From the NCBI GenBank assembly GCA_036365515.1, contig CM070877.1, positions 16,014,201 through 16,078,200 on the forward strand: 64,000 nucleotides of DNA, read 5' to 3'. Shown here one piece after another: positions 25,500 to 37,290 of the stretch. The notes under the pieces were generated by a model. It ran no database searches. It saw only the letters and a program-made list of their open reading frames with translations, and was not told the DNA's origin. Origin of the DNA: Torymus aiolomorphi (taxonomy: Eukaryota; Arthropoda; Insecta; Hymenoptera; Torymidae). The translations under genes were made by a program, and so were the position numbers. The first letter of the stretch is position 1. The number at the start of each line of letters is the position of its first letter.

Positions 25500-26000
25500 C
25501 CACACAGTTTTCAAAATATTAATTGCAGACAATCACAATGGCAACTTTTCCTCCCAATACAAAAAATTTTATATTGCTGTCCAATACCAATCAGTAACAC
25601 CTCCCACCCCTCGAGATCCAAAAACCAAACCAATAAACTCTCTCCTTCGTACCACCCCTTCGACCGCAGGCAGACTCCAGATTGTCGATCGTAACAACCG
25701 AGGCGGTCAGCTGCTGCCGCGCTTTGGGTCGCTCGGCCAAATTGGACCTTGCGCAGCACGCGCTTTATAATTAATGACAGGAGGGGGAGGGCGAATAAAT
25801 TGCGGGCCGGTCGTTACGCCCGTCGCCTCCGCTTTTCGCTGAATCGCGCGCGAAAACAACTGCTGTTGATTTTTCGAAGATTTCTACGTTTTGAGATTTA
25901 GTTGTGAAAGTTGTGAAAGGTATTTTTGAAAGTGTGTGATTGGAAAACCTGTATTTTGGGTTACAGTTGTTTTGTTTTTGAGAAAAAGAATCTAAGATCA
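25500..26000. other. Skew-switch CpG island 15
   Basis: C/A-rich left arm (AACACCTCCCACCCCTC), CpG core at 25670-25850, G/T-rich right arm (GTTGTGAAAGTTGTGAAAGG). Confidence 0.7.
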
Positions 26001-26070
26001 GTATTTTAATTAAATTCAATTGAATCTATTCATATAGAGAGAAAAAAGAACTTGATGTAATGTATTCGCA

Positions 26071-26274
26071 GTGATGATAGTTTTAGATAATAGCACGCCT
26101 GACATCTATATGCAAGTAGGTGAATACTGTATTCATTGGATGGCGGCTGACTATGTTCTACGTGTATCTACTTACATATTAATGCAAGATAGGCATATGC
26201 CACTGAACAGCACATACGTGGATACACTACACACGGAAGATATGCAACAACTATCGCAAGAAGAATTAATATAA
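26071..26274 (+). CDS. Small open reading frame, hypothetical
   Basis: A 67-codon frame (apparently starting at GTG) in a low-repeat segment with moderate GC. It contains stretches such as YCIHWMAADYVLRVSTYIL and ends QQLSQEELI. Composition is protein-like, but I recognise no family, see no promoter or splice context, and chance ORFs of this length are common here. Probably not a gene. Confidence 0.12.
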   Translation: MMIVLDNSTPDIYMQVGEYCIHWMAADYVLRVSTYILMQDRHMPLNSTYVDTLHTEDMQQLSQEELI

Positions 26275-26699
26275 GAACTGAAAATGTTTCTAGATTATTT
26301 AAAACTGATATAATTCATAACAAATAATGTTATAACATACACGAGTACTAAAGGCATCCTTAATAACAAATATTGTTACATTGACAAACACTATCTCTGT
26401 TTGGGAAATGGAAAAATTCGGTTTCATTTAACTACAAAGTTTTGGATCTAGATAAATATTTGTGTTCACGTATTTTTCAAAGATTTATCTACAGGACAAT
26501 TCTAGATACACACAAAATAAAAAGCAAAAAACAACTCTTTTTTTTAGCTTTAGAAGAGAATTCATTATCTTCATCTTTTCTGCACGTATAAAAAAGAGTG
26601 TATTTGAATAAGTCTTCTAAATGTTTATTTCGAAATTAGTATATAAGTTTACTCTTTTAAAACAGTATCAGATATAATCAAAAAGCACACAAAACAGGT

Positions 26700-27150
26700 A
26701 TATCTGTGACTATACTGCAGACACAACTAGCACATATACTCTGCTCGAATTTACTGACGGCCATAGCGAGAATCCAGTCGGCCACACTTTACCACGTCCA
26801 TCGCTCAAAAAACCGTAGGCCCGAAACGAGGAAATTCGATTCGCAAACACGCTCGTAATAATTATTATTGTTACGATCTGACGCAGAGGCCGACGCGTAA
26901 TATTACATACTGTAAAACAATATTCTACGCGGCACGATAAGTTTAAAGTCGGCGTTCGCTTTTTTTTTAATTCGCCTCGATTGACGGATGCGTAAATTAT
27001 AGAGGAGGGAGTGGGAAATGGAGGGGTATTGGTGTTTCAGGCATTTTGGTTGATTGGATTGCTTTTACTATTTTTCGACTTTTTTTTCAGCGAAAAATGT
27101 TGGTATGATGGGAAAGAGAGGTTAGGTCGAGTTCGATTTCATTGTTGACG
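26700..27150. other. Skew-switch CpG island 16
   Basis: Left arm moderately C/A-rich, CpG core at 26800-26960, right arm strongly G-rich (GAGGAGGGAGTGGG). No gene seen. Confidence 0.6.
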
Positions 27151-27664
27151 ATAAATACTTTTAATAACAATGAATTAAATGTTATTCTTTTTGTTTAGAA
27201 AAAAAGTGTCATTGTTTGATTGGTCAATATTGGATATTTTCTGCGTTATAATATTCAATATACCAATCCTTTTACTGCTAAATTTTACGTGCCGTATGTT
27301 TAACGTTTCATTTGATATCAAATTTCACTTAAAAATAGCATTTATTCGAATTCGAAATATTGCAGATAATTTAAAAAAACAATTTATTATGAGAATCTAC
27401 GGAAACCTGAAAGGTAAGTGTTACGTATTCAAACACTCTAAAAAATAGTTAAATTGCAGCTCGGGGTTTTATTACCAATAAAACATTTTATTCAAATATT
27501 TCAATTAATATATAAAGTTGGTGAAAACTTGATCTGTCGAGTTTACTAAAAGTGCACGCGAAGAAGATTTCCTCTACATGGTTTTGCGCATGTCTCGACA
27601 ATAATCAAAGGGACGACCTGTCCGCTTGCGCTCTTCCATGGGTCTGTTTTTTTTCTCCGCTTAC

Positions 27665-27837
27665 GGGCTATGACACCGAAAAAGCAACAGCACACAGATA
27701 TAGGATTTAACATGGGTTACTATATCTATATATACAAGGAACAGGTATAGGGAACAACATTTTCTCGTATATATAGATATAGTAGCCCATGTTAAATCCT
27801 ATACCTGTGTGCTGTTCCGTTTTCTGTGTCATAGCCC
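27665..27837. repeat. Near-perfect hairpin with 71-bp arms
   Basis: Arms 27665-27735 and 27767-27837 are inverted copies (TAGGATTTAACATGGG in the left arm and its complement in the right) around a 31-bp loop. There are few mismatches, mainly near the outer ends. It could be a young MITE or a hairpin-RNA source. It lies directly upstream of the 27838-28041 CpG-rich leader. Confidence 0.8.
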
Positions 27838-28041
27838 TACTGCGGCGTCGTGCGGCGCTCGCTCCGAAAATTCCCCCCTCTCTCGCCCAAAACTGTCGTT
27901 CGTCAGGCTCAGGCACAGCCATATTGGCTCACTCGTCTGTCGTCCGAAAGAGACGCTCAGTCGGTAACATCGCACCTGGCTGCATCGGCACACTCGTTCC
28001 GCGATCAGCGTGTATCGCTCGTCGCACCGCCTAAAGCAACA

Positions 28042-28066
28042 ATGCCTTCGCCGCGTAAACACAACA
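28042..28066 (+). CDS. Possible first coding exon (25 bp), unknown gene
   Basis: ATG in an insect-like start context (AGCAACAATGCC) opens eight codons, MPSPRKHN, plus one base, then a good donor GTAAGC at 28067. The preceding 200 bp (27838-28041) are unique, C-rich and CpG-rich like a 5' UTR or promoter, and contain an arthropod initiator-like TCAGTC at 27957-27962. No downstream exon was found. The donor lies just before a hairpin element at 28073, and the same frame runs on as an ORF to 28143, so the ATG may be fortuitous. Confidence 0.25.
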
Positions 28067-28072
28067 GTAAGC

Positions 28073-28290
28073 ATATGGGAAAATCTCCTAAACTTTTGAC
28101 TCTTATGTGCCTTTTTTTTAATTTATTGCTGCTATTAATTTAGCGTGCGAAGCACATAAATGAGACAGGGTGGAAAGTCTTCATTTCCCACCCTGTCTTG
28201 TGTATGTGCTTCGCCACGCTAAACTAATAGTAGCAATAAATTAAAAAAAAAGGCACAAAAGAGTCAAAAGTTCAGGAGATTTTCTCATAT
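28073..28290. repeat. Near-perfect hairpin with about 105-bp arms
   Basis: Arms around 28073-28176 and 28184-28290 share inverted AGACAGGGTGGAAA and AATTTATTGCTGCTATTA segments with few mismatches around a 7-bp loop. It looks like a small MITE without a clear target duplication. It begins six bases after the possible donor at 28067, so it would open the intron of that candidate gene. Confidence 0.8.
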
Positions 28291-29474
28291 AAGTAATAAG
28301 AGAAATATATTCACAATTATAAAATTCACATCATTCCAAATTATGTATGTATTTATGGAAATTCTATACAAAGTCATAATTATCCAAACACTGAATTTCT
28401 TCTGAAAAATATCATTTTCATTACCGGTAAGCCATTTCTTCAATTACTACTTCAATTATCATTTTCATTTTATTTTAGCTACGAAATGTAACACTGTATT
28501 CGCGCCAACAAAAACATGCCGAAAACGAATAACGAATTTGAAAAGATAGAATTTCAAATTCGTTCTCTCACGTATACACACACTTCCTGAAAATGAACTA
28601 ATTGTTACGAGAGCAGTGGCAACTATTGGGGCTTCCATTAGCGGCCATGCAAAATTCAGCATTATATGAATTTTGGAAATTCGATATGCATGCATTTATC
28701 CCAGTGCGCGCGAACGCCACCCGGAATATCGTATTGTCAAGTGGTTGTTCCAAAAATTCGCGAAATAATATGTTTCGATGAAACGGCAAACTCGAAATAA
28801 ACGCGCGAATAGGTATGTCGAAACGTCGAGATGTTTTGTAATACAATTTTCATGATCCCGCGTGCAATATGAGGACGTCAAAACCTATCGGGTTTTCATA
28901 TCTTTACTATTTATATAGTATATAGCAACATTTGATACTTCCGATGATATGCTGTAGATAATATAATAAAATACTTATTGTACTGAAAATAGTATTAAAA
29001 CAGGTTCATTACCTTTGTTTCTTAAACAATATTGTTTAATATTACGATGAATAGATAATGTTATTGAATGTGTTATGTACTCGATCATTGATGCGTCATT
29101 AATTTTCTAAAAATAATTCAAAAAACGTTGCATGCACTCTATTTGATAAGCTAGAATTCTATGAAATATTTTAGCAAGAGGTTAAATTTAAATGTGATTC
29201 AGTTGCATGATATGAATTTTAAATGTTATAATAGCATTTTTCGTTTTTATTTCTAAAAATGATTAAATTATTAAATAAAAGTATTTTTGGCTATATTCTA
29301 ACTCAATTTTTGGTTCACTTGTGGATAAATTTAATTCCATTGTTCGATGCTTTTATGGAAACAACTCGAAAGAACAGAATGCAATAAAGATAGTTAAAAA
29401 AAGTTTTAAAGTAAAAAAAAAATGAAAAAAAAGTTGATAAACGACGAAATATTTAAATACATGCTAACTTATCC

Positions 29475-29524
29475 CGTGGTGGAAAGTAAATATATACTCG
29501 AGTATATTGTTACTTTCCACCACG
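29475..29524. repeat. Short perfect-type hairpin
   Basis: A 50-bp inverted repeat centred on CTCGAG. Arms beginning CGTGGTGGAAAGTAA are complementary apart from two or three central positions. It stands alone in AT-rich sequence just left of an island. Confidence 0.7.
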
Positions 29525-29539
29525 ACACTATAAATCTTC

Positions 29540-29960
29540 TGTCCTCCACTAGTATCAAACTCCTACTGCAAGCGCCTCAAAAAAACGCGAAAAAAACAAC
29601 ACGACTTCGAGAAGGCAACAGTCGCGCAACACCAACAACGGGGTCAGCGGAACCGATCGATGCGCGCGTGGCCCATTGCGGCGTCGGCGTCCGGCGTCGC
29701 GCCACCGGGACAATTAATCCCATTCAGCTTGTTATCGATAATTAATCCCCCGCGTGTCGCTCGCCTGGGGCTGGCTAGGACACGCCTGCACCAAGGTGGG
29801 GAAAAACGCGCGAGTTTCGCTGAGTCGGCGGATTCAAAGTACTGTAAAGGCAAGAGAAGGTTGCCCGGGAGATGGTTTTTGTGGAGGTTATGTATTGGGT
29901 AATGTATGGTTTGAAGTTGGTAGTTGTTAGAATTGGTTCGAATTTGTAAATAAGAACAAC
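29540..29960. other. Skew-switch CpG island 17
   Basis: C-rich left arm, CpG core at 29630-29830, and G/T-rich right arm (GGTAGTTGTTAGAATTGG). Confidence 0.65.
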
Positions 29961-31573
29961 ATTTCGCGGCTTTTCGTCTTGTTTGGTTAGATAAGGGGAT
30001 AAGTAAATTGTAGAAACAAGTGGGTTCAGAAGCTCAAAATAGTCATGGTGTGCTTTGAATTAGTTGCAAATTCTATATATTGAGATTCCATTTATATCGA
30101 AGACGAATTGAGATAAATAACAATATACAACTTTTAAAACAATTTTCAACTTATATTGTTTTTGTATCATTTTGTATTTTTTATTTACCGAAATTAAATT
30201 ATTTGACTAAAAGTTTTTCAAAAATATACAAATCTAGACTTGACCTAATTTTATTACTTACAACAATTTGGCACTCAAAACTATATGAATGTAACTTGGT
30301 AAAACTTCATCAATCATTTATTATACACTTTTTATAATAGAGAAATTGGACGCTGTCACAAAAATCAATATAAAATAGTTATTTAACATTTCAAAAATAG
30401 CGAACGTCGCTTTTATGGATTATGAAGACTTTCATAGACTCTACAGGACTACGCGGAATATGTAAAATAACTTTATATGCTCTAAATACAGAGGGAGAGA
30501 GCTTGACTGTTAATTCCGGCACTGAGAATTCACTAACACCGTTACGACGCGCGCCTTGCCGGCTCTGTTATCATTCTACGCTGCTGCGCATGTTAAGCTC
30601 GATTCCGGCATTCGGGACGTTATTGGCTCGTGAGGTAATGGCGACAATTATCGTGTCAGAATGGCTCTCTGGCCTCTAACGCTGACGGGTATTTAGATGT
30701 ATTTGAATTTTGAATGGAGAATTTAGTAAGTAAATTTTCGGATTAACCATTTAACTTTTCCTTTTTCAAGAGAAGTTTCGCGGAAGTAAAGGTCTTTGAT
30801 GGAATAAAGCCAAATATCCACGTTATTTTCCATAAAGATTATGATTTTTTAGTGTATTAACAACTGAAAGGATTAAACAATTTAAAATAGGTGAGACATT
30901 TTTTCAAACGGAATTCAGGGATTTTACGGAATAAAAAAGAGGTTTCACTACTTCTATTGGGCAGATATGCTCTTCGATTCATTTACAAATAATAACAAGC
31001 ATTTTTAAATATTTAAAATATCCCTCACAGCGTATAAAGTGAACAGATTTTTTTTATTTAAATCTGAATTGATGTTTCGTGTTTTAATAGAAAATTATCC
31101 CATAATTGTAGCTTTGATTTTGCAGATATTAAAAAATCATAAAAGAAATTTTGAATTTTATCCGAACTGAAAGCATTTTTCATTTTGTCAGCGAAAATTG
31201 AATTCCCAATAGCTATATTAATAACTGAACGACTGTTCAAGTCTGGTATTTAACCCATTTCAAAGGCATTGGATTTCGAATTATTTTGTAAAACATATCA
31301 TATTACACAGTGGGATGCATTGAAAGATTAGTTTGCATGTTTCGTGATGGGACTATGAATTTTCATCTTTTGTGAAACACGTATGAGTTGCAGTGAAATC
31401 AAACCGCTTTTAATCAAATACTATTTTGGTTACTGTATTTCATTGTTCAATAAAACAAACGAATGGTTTTCGCTACAAATTTTATTTTACTTGGATTGAA
31501 TAGTTTAAAATTTGAACCGAAATATTTATAGATAAAGTACTGTTTCCACAACTGTTGTAAAAGTGGTATTATT
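29961..31573. other. AT-rich spacer with one GC patch
   Basis: The patch at 30420-30680 (85-codon frame, CGACGCGCG) lacks the skew switch and any known protein. The rest is AT-rich. Confidence 0.5.
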
Positions 31574-31820
31574 CACTGAGAGAAAAAAAAGCTATTTTCG
31601 CTTAAGTCACGCACAAGGGTATAGCCGAAGTGCGCTTAAGCGAAAACCGCTGAGCTCTTCGGCAGTTTCTGCCAAACTGTCGGGCAACAACAACAGAAAC
31701 TCGGGTCACGTGACCTTTGGCACTTTATAATGGCAATTCTAACCTAACTCCTCCTACCGAACGGTTTCGGTTGTTTTGACCGGAGATTTCGATGGTTATA
31801 ACAGATTTTTTCTCTCAGTG
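31574..31820. mobile_element. MITE with CACTGAGAGAAAAAA ends
   Basis: A 247-bp segment with 15-bp terminal inverted repeats (CACTGAGAGAAAAAA) and TTATT on both sides, a possible 5-bp target duplication. Inside are an inverted GCTTAAG pair (31599-31643) and a CpG-rich centre. No coding capacity. Confidence 0.65.
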
Positions 31821-32278
31821 TTATTAACCTGTCCACCTTTCCAAAATCTAATATATAATAGTAGAATACCAAATTCAAAGCCTACCAGTAGTAAATCGAT
31901 AGTAGCAAATCGAAGCAAAATTGACAAAGTTTTATGATTTTTATCAAAATAATTGGAAACACCGTGTAATACATATATGTTTCCGTTTCGAATAAACATT
32001 TTAATATAATATAATGCAATCGTTTAATTGTCTCTAGTTCTTAAATTTTAAAGTTATTTTGCAGTTTAAGTAAAAACAAGTGTTCCGACGAATGGTGACA
32101 GTCAATACCATATCGTAGGTCGCGTGTACGGCGTTCGCAGAGGATCGTCCGGGCCGCTTTCCTCCTTCGGTGATTGTGACATGATTTATCATGAAAAAAG
32201 GTCAACCAGTAAATGAAGGAGGGCACGGGGCGAAAAATGCGTAGAGACTTTTTCGCTGACGTTTGACCATAGGAATAC

Positions 32279-32279
<1 letters not shown>

Positions 32280-32319
<40 letters not shown>
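32280..32319. repeat. (GT)n microsatellite
   Basis: About 19 GT units in a moderately GC-rich 250-bp patch (32080-32460) that is not a clear skew-switch island. Confidence 0.9.
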
Positions 32320-32320
<1 letters not shown>

Positions 32321-32774
32321 TGATTCAAAATTCGAACATCAAGTTGCTGAGTGAAATAACAAACATTTCTTTTTCACGAGACAATTGAGCGAGCACGAAG
32401 CGTTCAGACGGTTGCGAGCAACCGACGCGTAGGCGCATTTCTGTAATTGACTTTAGTACATTATTCATTTTAAATAAAGTTTATTTAAAATTCAAAGAAA
32501 AGTTTCTTGCGTTTCTTTTGCTTTCTCAAAGAGAAAGCTTGGCAAAGGTGAAATTTTTCGACCTCAAGATTTCGATGATTTTCGATATTTCTGAGCTCCC
32601 TGAGTCGAGATATGCATTTTCTAGAAAATGTCTGTGTGTATGTATGTATGTGTGTGTGTATATGTGTTATAAATTTGTCCGCAGCATAACTCGAAACTGC
32701 CCAGAGATATCAAGTTTATCTTTGGCAGCTATTTAAAGCTTATTTTGAAGTTGTGCAAGTTCAATTATATAGTT

Positions 32775-33320
32775 GATCGGATAATATTAAGACGGTTAAA
32801 AAAAAGAAAGCAAAATATCGAAAAATCGAAATTTTTTTTCGTCGCCGAATTTGGATATCGGTGGGAAGTAGGCCCATTTTCTGAAAGGCCTTGAAATTAC
32901 CTATCAATCCATATTTTTGTCGGCCTGATCGGATATTATTAAGTCGGTTAAAAAAATAAAGAAAAATATAGATAAATCGAAAATATTTTTTTTACAACGT
33001 TGGGTTTGGATATCCGTTGGAAGTAGTCACATTTTCTTAAAAGTCTTGAAATTACCGATGTGTTCTTGTTTATGCACATACTGATTGTGCACATATTAAT
33101 TGTGCACACTTTAACATTGGTATATATCTATATATATAGATCTGTACCAATGCTATCTGTGCACAATAAATATGTGCACAATCCTTATGTGCACAAACAA
33201 GAACATGCCAAATTACCTATCAATCCATATTTTTGTCCGTCGAAACGGATAATATTAAGTCGGTAAAAAAAATAAAGAAAAATATGGAAAAATCGTAAAT
33301 AATTTTTTTCATCGCTTATA
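32775..33320. repeat. Tandem repeat, about 2.5 copies of a 152-bp unit
   Basis: Units begin near 32775, 32927 and 33242. Each carries GGATAATATTAAG, AAATCGAAA, an A/T tract and TGAAATTACCTATCAATCC. The second unit is split by a 153-bp MITE at 33057-33209. The first unit is preceded by a related-looking element segment from about 32660. Confidence 0.75.
33057..33209. mobile_element. Palindromic MITE with 8-bp target duplication
   Basis: Inverted arms (GTTCTTGTTTATGCACATA versus the complement of TATGTGCACAAACAAGAAC) around a TATATA-rich centre, flanked by AAATTACC at 33049-33056 and 33210-33217. The first tandem-repeat unit shows the empty site with a single AAATTACC. Eight-bp duplications point to the hAT superfamily. 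Each arm carries spaced copies of TTGTGCACA. Confidence 0.8.
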
Positions 33321-33949
33321 CAAAAATTGTACTTTAACATCCTAGAGCTACCACTACACAATTAAAGAAAAAAAAAATGCCTGAGTTAGAGGATATTTGA
33401 AACCTTCGCCGAGTTATATTTCATATAGTTTTTGAAACCACTCTATGAGTTGGTGGATTTTGGAAGTCTTCGGTGAGTTGGAGGGATTTTGAAGCAAACA
33501 CCGAGTTAGCAGGTTTTCGAAGAAAACGCCGAAGAAATTTCGAAGAAATGCAATTAATTTATAAATTCAATAAATAGCATATGATAATACCTTCAACTTT
33601 TCAATTTGCAATTTAATAATTACTACATAACTATTTTAAATATAATTTTTTTTATCATTTTGAATAATTGTATTTATGGAAAATCAGATATGCAAATTTT
33701 ATATTAAAATATACGTTTAAAAAAATTATTTAATGTAATTTATCAATTCTCTTTCAGAAAGAATTCTGCTAAAGCAGTTAGCAGCAGTTTTTCTTTGTGC
33801 GAGAAGCTGTTAATTTCTTAAGAAAAGCTACACTATACCTTTTTCCAAAGATAACAAAAATAATAAGACTTCGTTCTGCTTCGATTCCTGATTTTTAATG
33901 CTTTTAATATTCTAATGCCATTTCCTCTAGTTATAACGCGAAAAAACTC

Positions 33950-34740
33950 CCCTTCAGACTGCACAGTGTATTTATAGCACCGTCACAAATCACGCTGACC
34001 AAAATATCCAACAAAATTCGCAACACAAACGTAAGTCGATTCCGAAGCCACCATTCCACATTCCATTCGCTTTCTCTCCAACCTCTCTAACCCTTTCCTC
34101 AATTCCAACTCGAAATCAATCGTCCGGCCATTTCAACCCTTCCTTCCTCTGCGCTTTCTCGCCGTCATTATTCCACCGTCGTTTCTCGGGTTGAAAAATC
34201 GCCGGGGCAATAATTTTTTCGAATCAATCGAGGAGGCGGAGATCTCCCTTGCTCGTAATTAACGCTCACTCGCCGGAATTCATTAGTCTTTCGGCGCGCG
34301 TTCGATTTTTCGCGAATGCCGTCCACGTCTCGCTGCTTTTTGCTGCAAGAAGAAGGCCAACTGCACACATGAAGGGAGGAGGGGGATGGGAAATCCAATA
34401 AATCTCCCAGCAAAATTGGCCTGGCTTTTTATTTTCGCTGCCGGCGGCTCGCATTGTCTTTCCGCCCTCGTTATTTATCTATTTACCTAGCGAGCGAGTT
34501 TCTATTCCTGTGGATCGCTATCGTTCAATCGGACGTACGTGTGTGTCTATGTAGGTTGGTGGGGTTTCTTTTTTTCGTTTTGGCCGTACAGTTGGATTCT
34601 AATGGTAACTTTGTTAGACGAGGGAGAATTTTTGTTGGTGAATTTTAGCGAACCGATGACTCGGTAGTTTAGCGTAAAAGAGAGAAAGAACAACGTTTCT
34701 TTTTGATTTTTCGATCTCTGGGATTGACTATTCTTCTGAC
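33950..34740. other. Skew-switch CpG island 18
   Basis: A long C-rich left arm (34010-34180), CpG core to 34520, right arm with GTAGGTTGGTGGGG. No gene seen. Confidence 0.7.
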
Positions 34741-35039
34741 GTGAGCGGGATTGATGAAAACGCTTTGTTTCGTTCTCTCTTTTTTGTGTATTTTACTAAA
34801 TCAATCAGTTTCAAATATTAAAAAGTTAAAACAAAAGAATTTACTGTATAGGTACTACTAATTTCATAATGGCTTGAAAAACAATAGCTTGAATCACGAA
34901 CTTAGTCAGAATGTATTCTTCCTCAAACGTGTTTTCTTTGAGAAACATGACAATGCTCAAAGGCATAATGAGCTCGTTACATGAATTCTCGAGCACATTC
35001 AATAATTTTGCATAGCAACAAAATATTTTCAGACCTACT

Positions 35040-35620
35040 AGTCAATTAACCCACTGAATCCCCAAATAAATAGTCACCAACTTCCAGCACACGTCTCTCA
35101 TATTTTTTTTCAATATTCACATTCCCTCCTCTACGCTTTACACACACACACACACACGTACTATAGACCGTAATTTCGCGTTTCTCCGGGTATAAACGAG
35201 TTTTTCCAGGCCCTCGCATCGTCCGCTCGCTCTTGCAGTCGCGTGCGCGCGCGAGGATTAATTACCACTGGGGGGAAGCGAGCAGCGGCAGCAGCAACAG
35301 CAGCTATCTCGGATCGCCGGAGATGATGGATGCAAAAATATGTCCCGCGAGCGTTTCATAAACTCACCCGAAAATCCGCTCTCGCCGACCTTTTCGCCCT
35401 CCCGCCGTCCACAGTTAGAGAGAACGCGTTTGACTGACGTTTTCGAAATAACCAGGGAAGAGAAAGAGAGAGAGAGAGAGAGAGAGGGCGGGGGGGGGGG
35501 GGGGGGGGTTTTCGTGTACAGATGTGGTTGGTGACTTTTAATTAAAAATTTACTGGAGATGTGATGTTGGCTCAGAGAATGGAAGGGTTTAGAGTGGGTT
35601 TATAGGGTTTGTTGTAATCA
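35040..35620. other. Skew-switch CpG island 19 with a 19-G run
   Basis: C/A-rich left arm with (CA)n at 35140, CpG core with CAG repeats at 35285, (GA)n at 35465-35487 followed by 19 consecutive G at 35490-35508, then a G/T-rich right arm. The G run could form a quadruplex. Confidence 0.7.
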
Positions 35621-35811
35621 TAAAGTGTAATTTCGATTTTATTGACTTAATTCGAATATAAAGGTTCTTTCTTATATTAATTAAAATAAATTACAGGAAA
35701 TTTTACATATGAAATTCATTTATGTAACAGTGCATATTTGGTCAAAGAATTTTTACTTGAAAATGAAATCCAGCAATTGGGAAATTCAAGTATGGATATA
35801 AAGTTAATTTA

Positions 35812-36076
35812 CACTGATAGAAAGATTCATTTGACCCAAAGTCGCCGGCTTAACTGTTAACGAATATGTATTTGAATTCAGTCAAATGCAGGTGCATTAA
35901 CAGTTAAGAAATGGATCATTTGATAAAAGTAACGCTTGTGACAAAAAGCGATCGCGCATTAACCGTTAATAAATATTTTGTAACTGTTAAGAATTATTCA
36001 TTTAGGTAAAATACTTGAAAAGATCGCCTTTCAAATGAATCACGCATTTGCCTCGAACATTTCTTTCTATCAGTGT
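35812..36076. mobile_element. MITE with CACTGATAGAAAGA ends, TA-flanked
   Basis: A 265-bp element with 14-bp perfect inverted ends CACTGATAGAAAGA, flanked by TA on both sides as in Tc1/mariner elements. It contains four spaced copies of TTAACNGTTAA or a one-base variant (35850, 35897, 35959, 35980), a pattern matching Myb-type sites. A decayed relative of its right end (GAACATTTCTATCTATCAATG) occurs near 37270. Confidence 0.7.
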
Positions 36077-36079
36077 ATG

Positions 36080-37189
36080 AAAATATTAAAAAATTTCGTC
36101 GATGAATATTTGTCAAGGGAAAATTTCGTTGATTAATATTTGCCAAGATAAAATTTTGAAAATCAGTAAGAATTTCTCGGAAATCCCGTTACGCGCCAAC
36201 CCAAATTAATAAAGCAAATAAACAGTCATAAGCTTAAAAAAAAACGCGTTCAAATCGTCCATCTTTGGCATTCCCTTTGAACTCTGCACTGCCGCGCAAA
36301 AAATCGGATTGAAAAAAAGGAAAAAAAAACCTCCCATGCCACCTATTACCGTGACTTGGAGCTTGGATAAACTAACGAGCCGTTATACAAAAACGCGGAA
36401 TTTTTTCTGAAAGCCCAAGCATAGCTCAAAGGATAATTTCCATCATTTTCCAGCGCGCGCTTTTTGTCCCTGCGGATTAACAGTTTTGACATCACGCTGT
36501 AATAATTCCAATGCGTGCATGCAAAATATTTCATATTTCCAAGGCGTATTCTTTTGATTTACCGGAATTTTCATTATACACGTCGCGAAATGAAACGTGT
36601 ACACACGCGTCAGCGGCGGTGAGTTTTTACGATTTTCTGTGGGTATAAAATTTTTACGAGTTTTGAGACCGGAATTCAAAAAAACAGCTGCGAAGAAAGA
36701 AATTCCTGATATATTCTCGGTACAAAGTTGAAGTCGATAAATAAGGGTTTTTCCTTTTTGCAGACCGTTGCGTCCGTCGTTAGGCAAAGTAATCCATAAA
36801 GATTGAAAGGACAAATTAAAAATTAATTGGCTATTAAATTGGAAAGTAGACCGTGTACGTGACTGAAGCTTTAGTGCGAGGCATTTCGTTCTCAAAGTAT
36901 TCGAGTTTTATAATTTTACGGATTTTTATATGTGATATGAAAGTTTAATGAGTATTGGAAATTTAAAGACTAAGCGATATTCTAAAAATACTGAAGCTTT
37001 AACGCGATCGTTTATAATTTTTCAAATATACACTCGTTAAAGGAGCATCATGAAATAAATGATATAAAGGGATAAAGTTTCAATATAATTTTACATAATT
37101 CAAGTTTTTAACGACTTGAGATATTAACCGTCATGCATTGTAACTAAAGCGTTCAACATTTATTTCGATATTTTAATTTATTAACCCTG
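36080..37189. other. AT-rich spacer with moderate-GC patch
   Basis: 36230-36890 has a 150-codon minus frame that is not recognisable and overlaps plus-strand stops unevenly. I take it as chance. No repeats seen. Confidence 0.45.
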
Positions 37190-37290
37190 GTGGAAACTGA
37201 CTTCATTATTTGCCTAATAAATAGCTAGTTTTAGTGGGGTATAGCTAAAAACTAGCCACTTTTCTTGAACATTTCTATCTATCAATGAAA
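37190..37290. repeat. Degenerate MITE remnant
   Basis: The end GAACATTTCTATCTATCAATG near 37270-37290 resembles the right terminus of the element at 35812-36076. An imperfect palindrome (TAGCTAGTTTTAG with TAGCTAAAAACTAGCC) lies before it. No intact left end was found. Confidence 0.4.

Noticed and set aside
36443..36895. 150-codon minus ORF
   Set aside because: Residue pattern is not family-like and no splice sites frame it; a chance frame is more likely.
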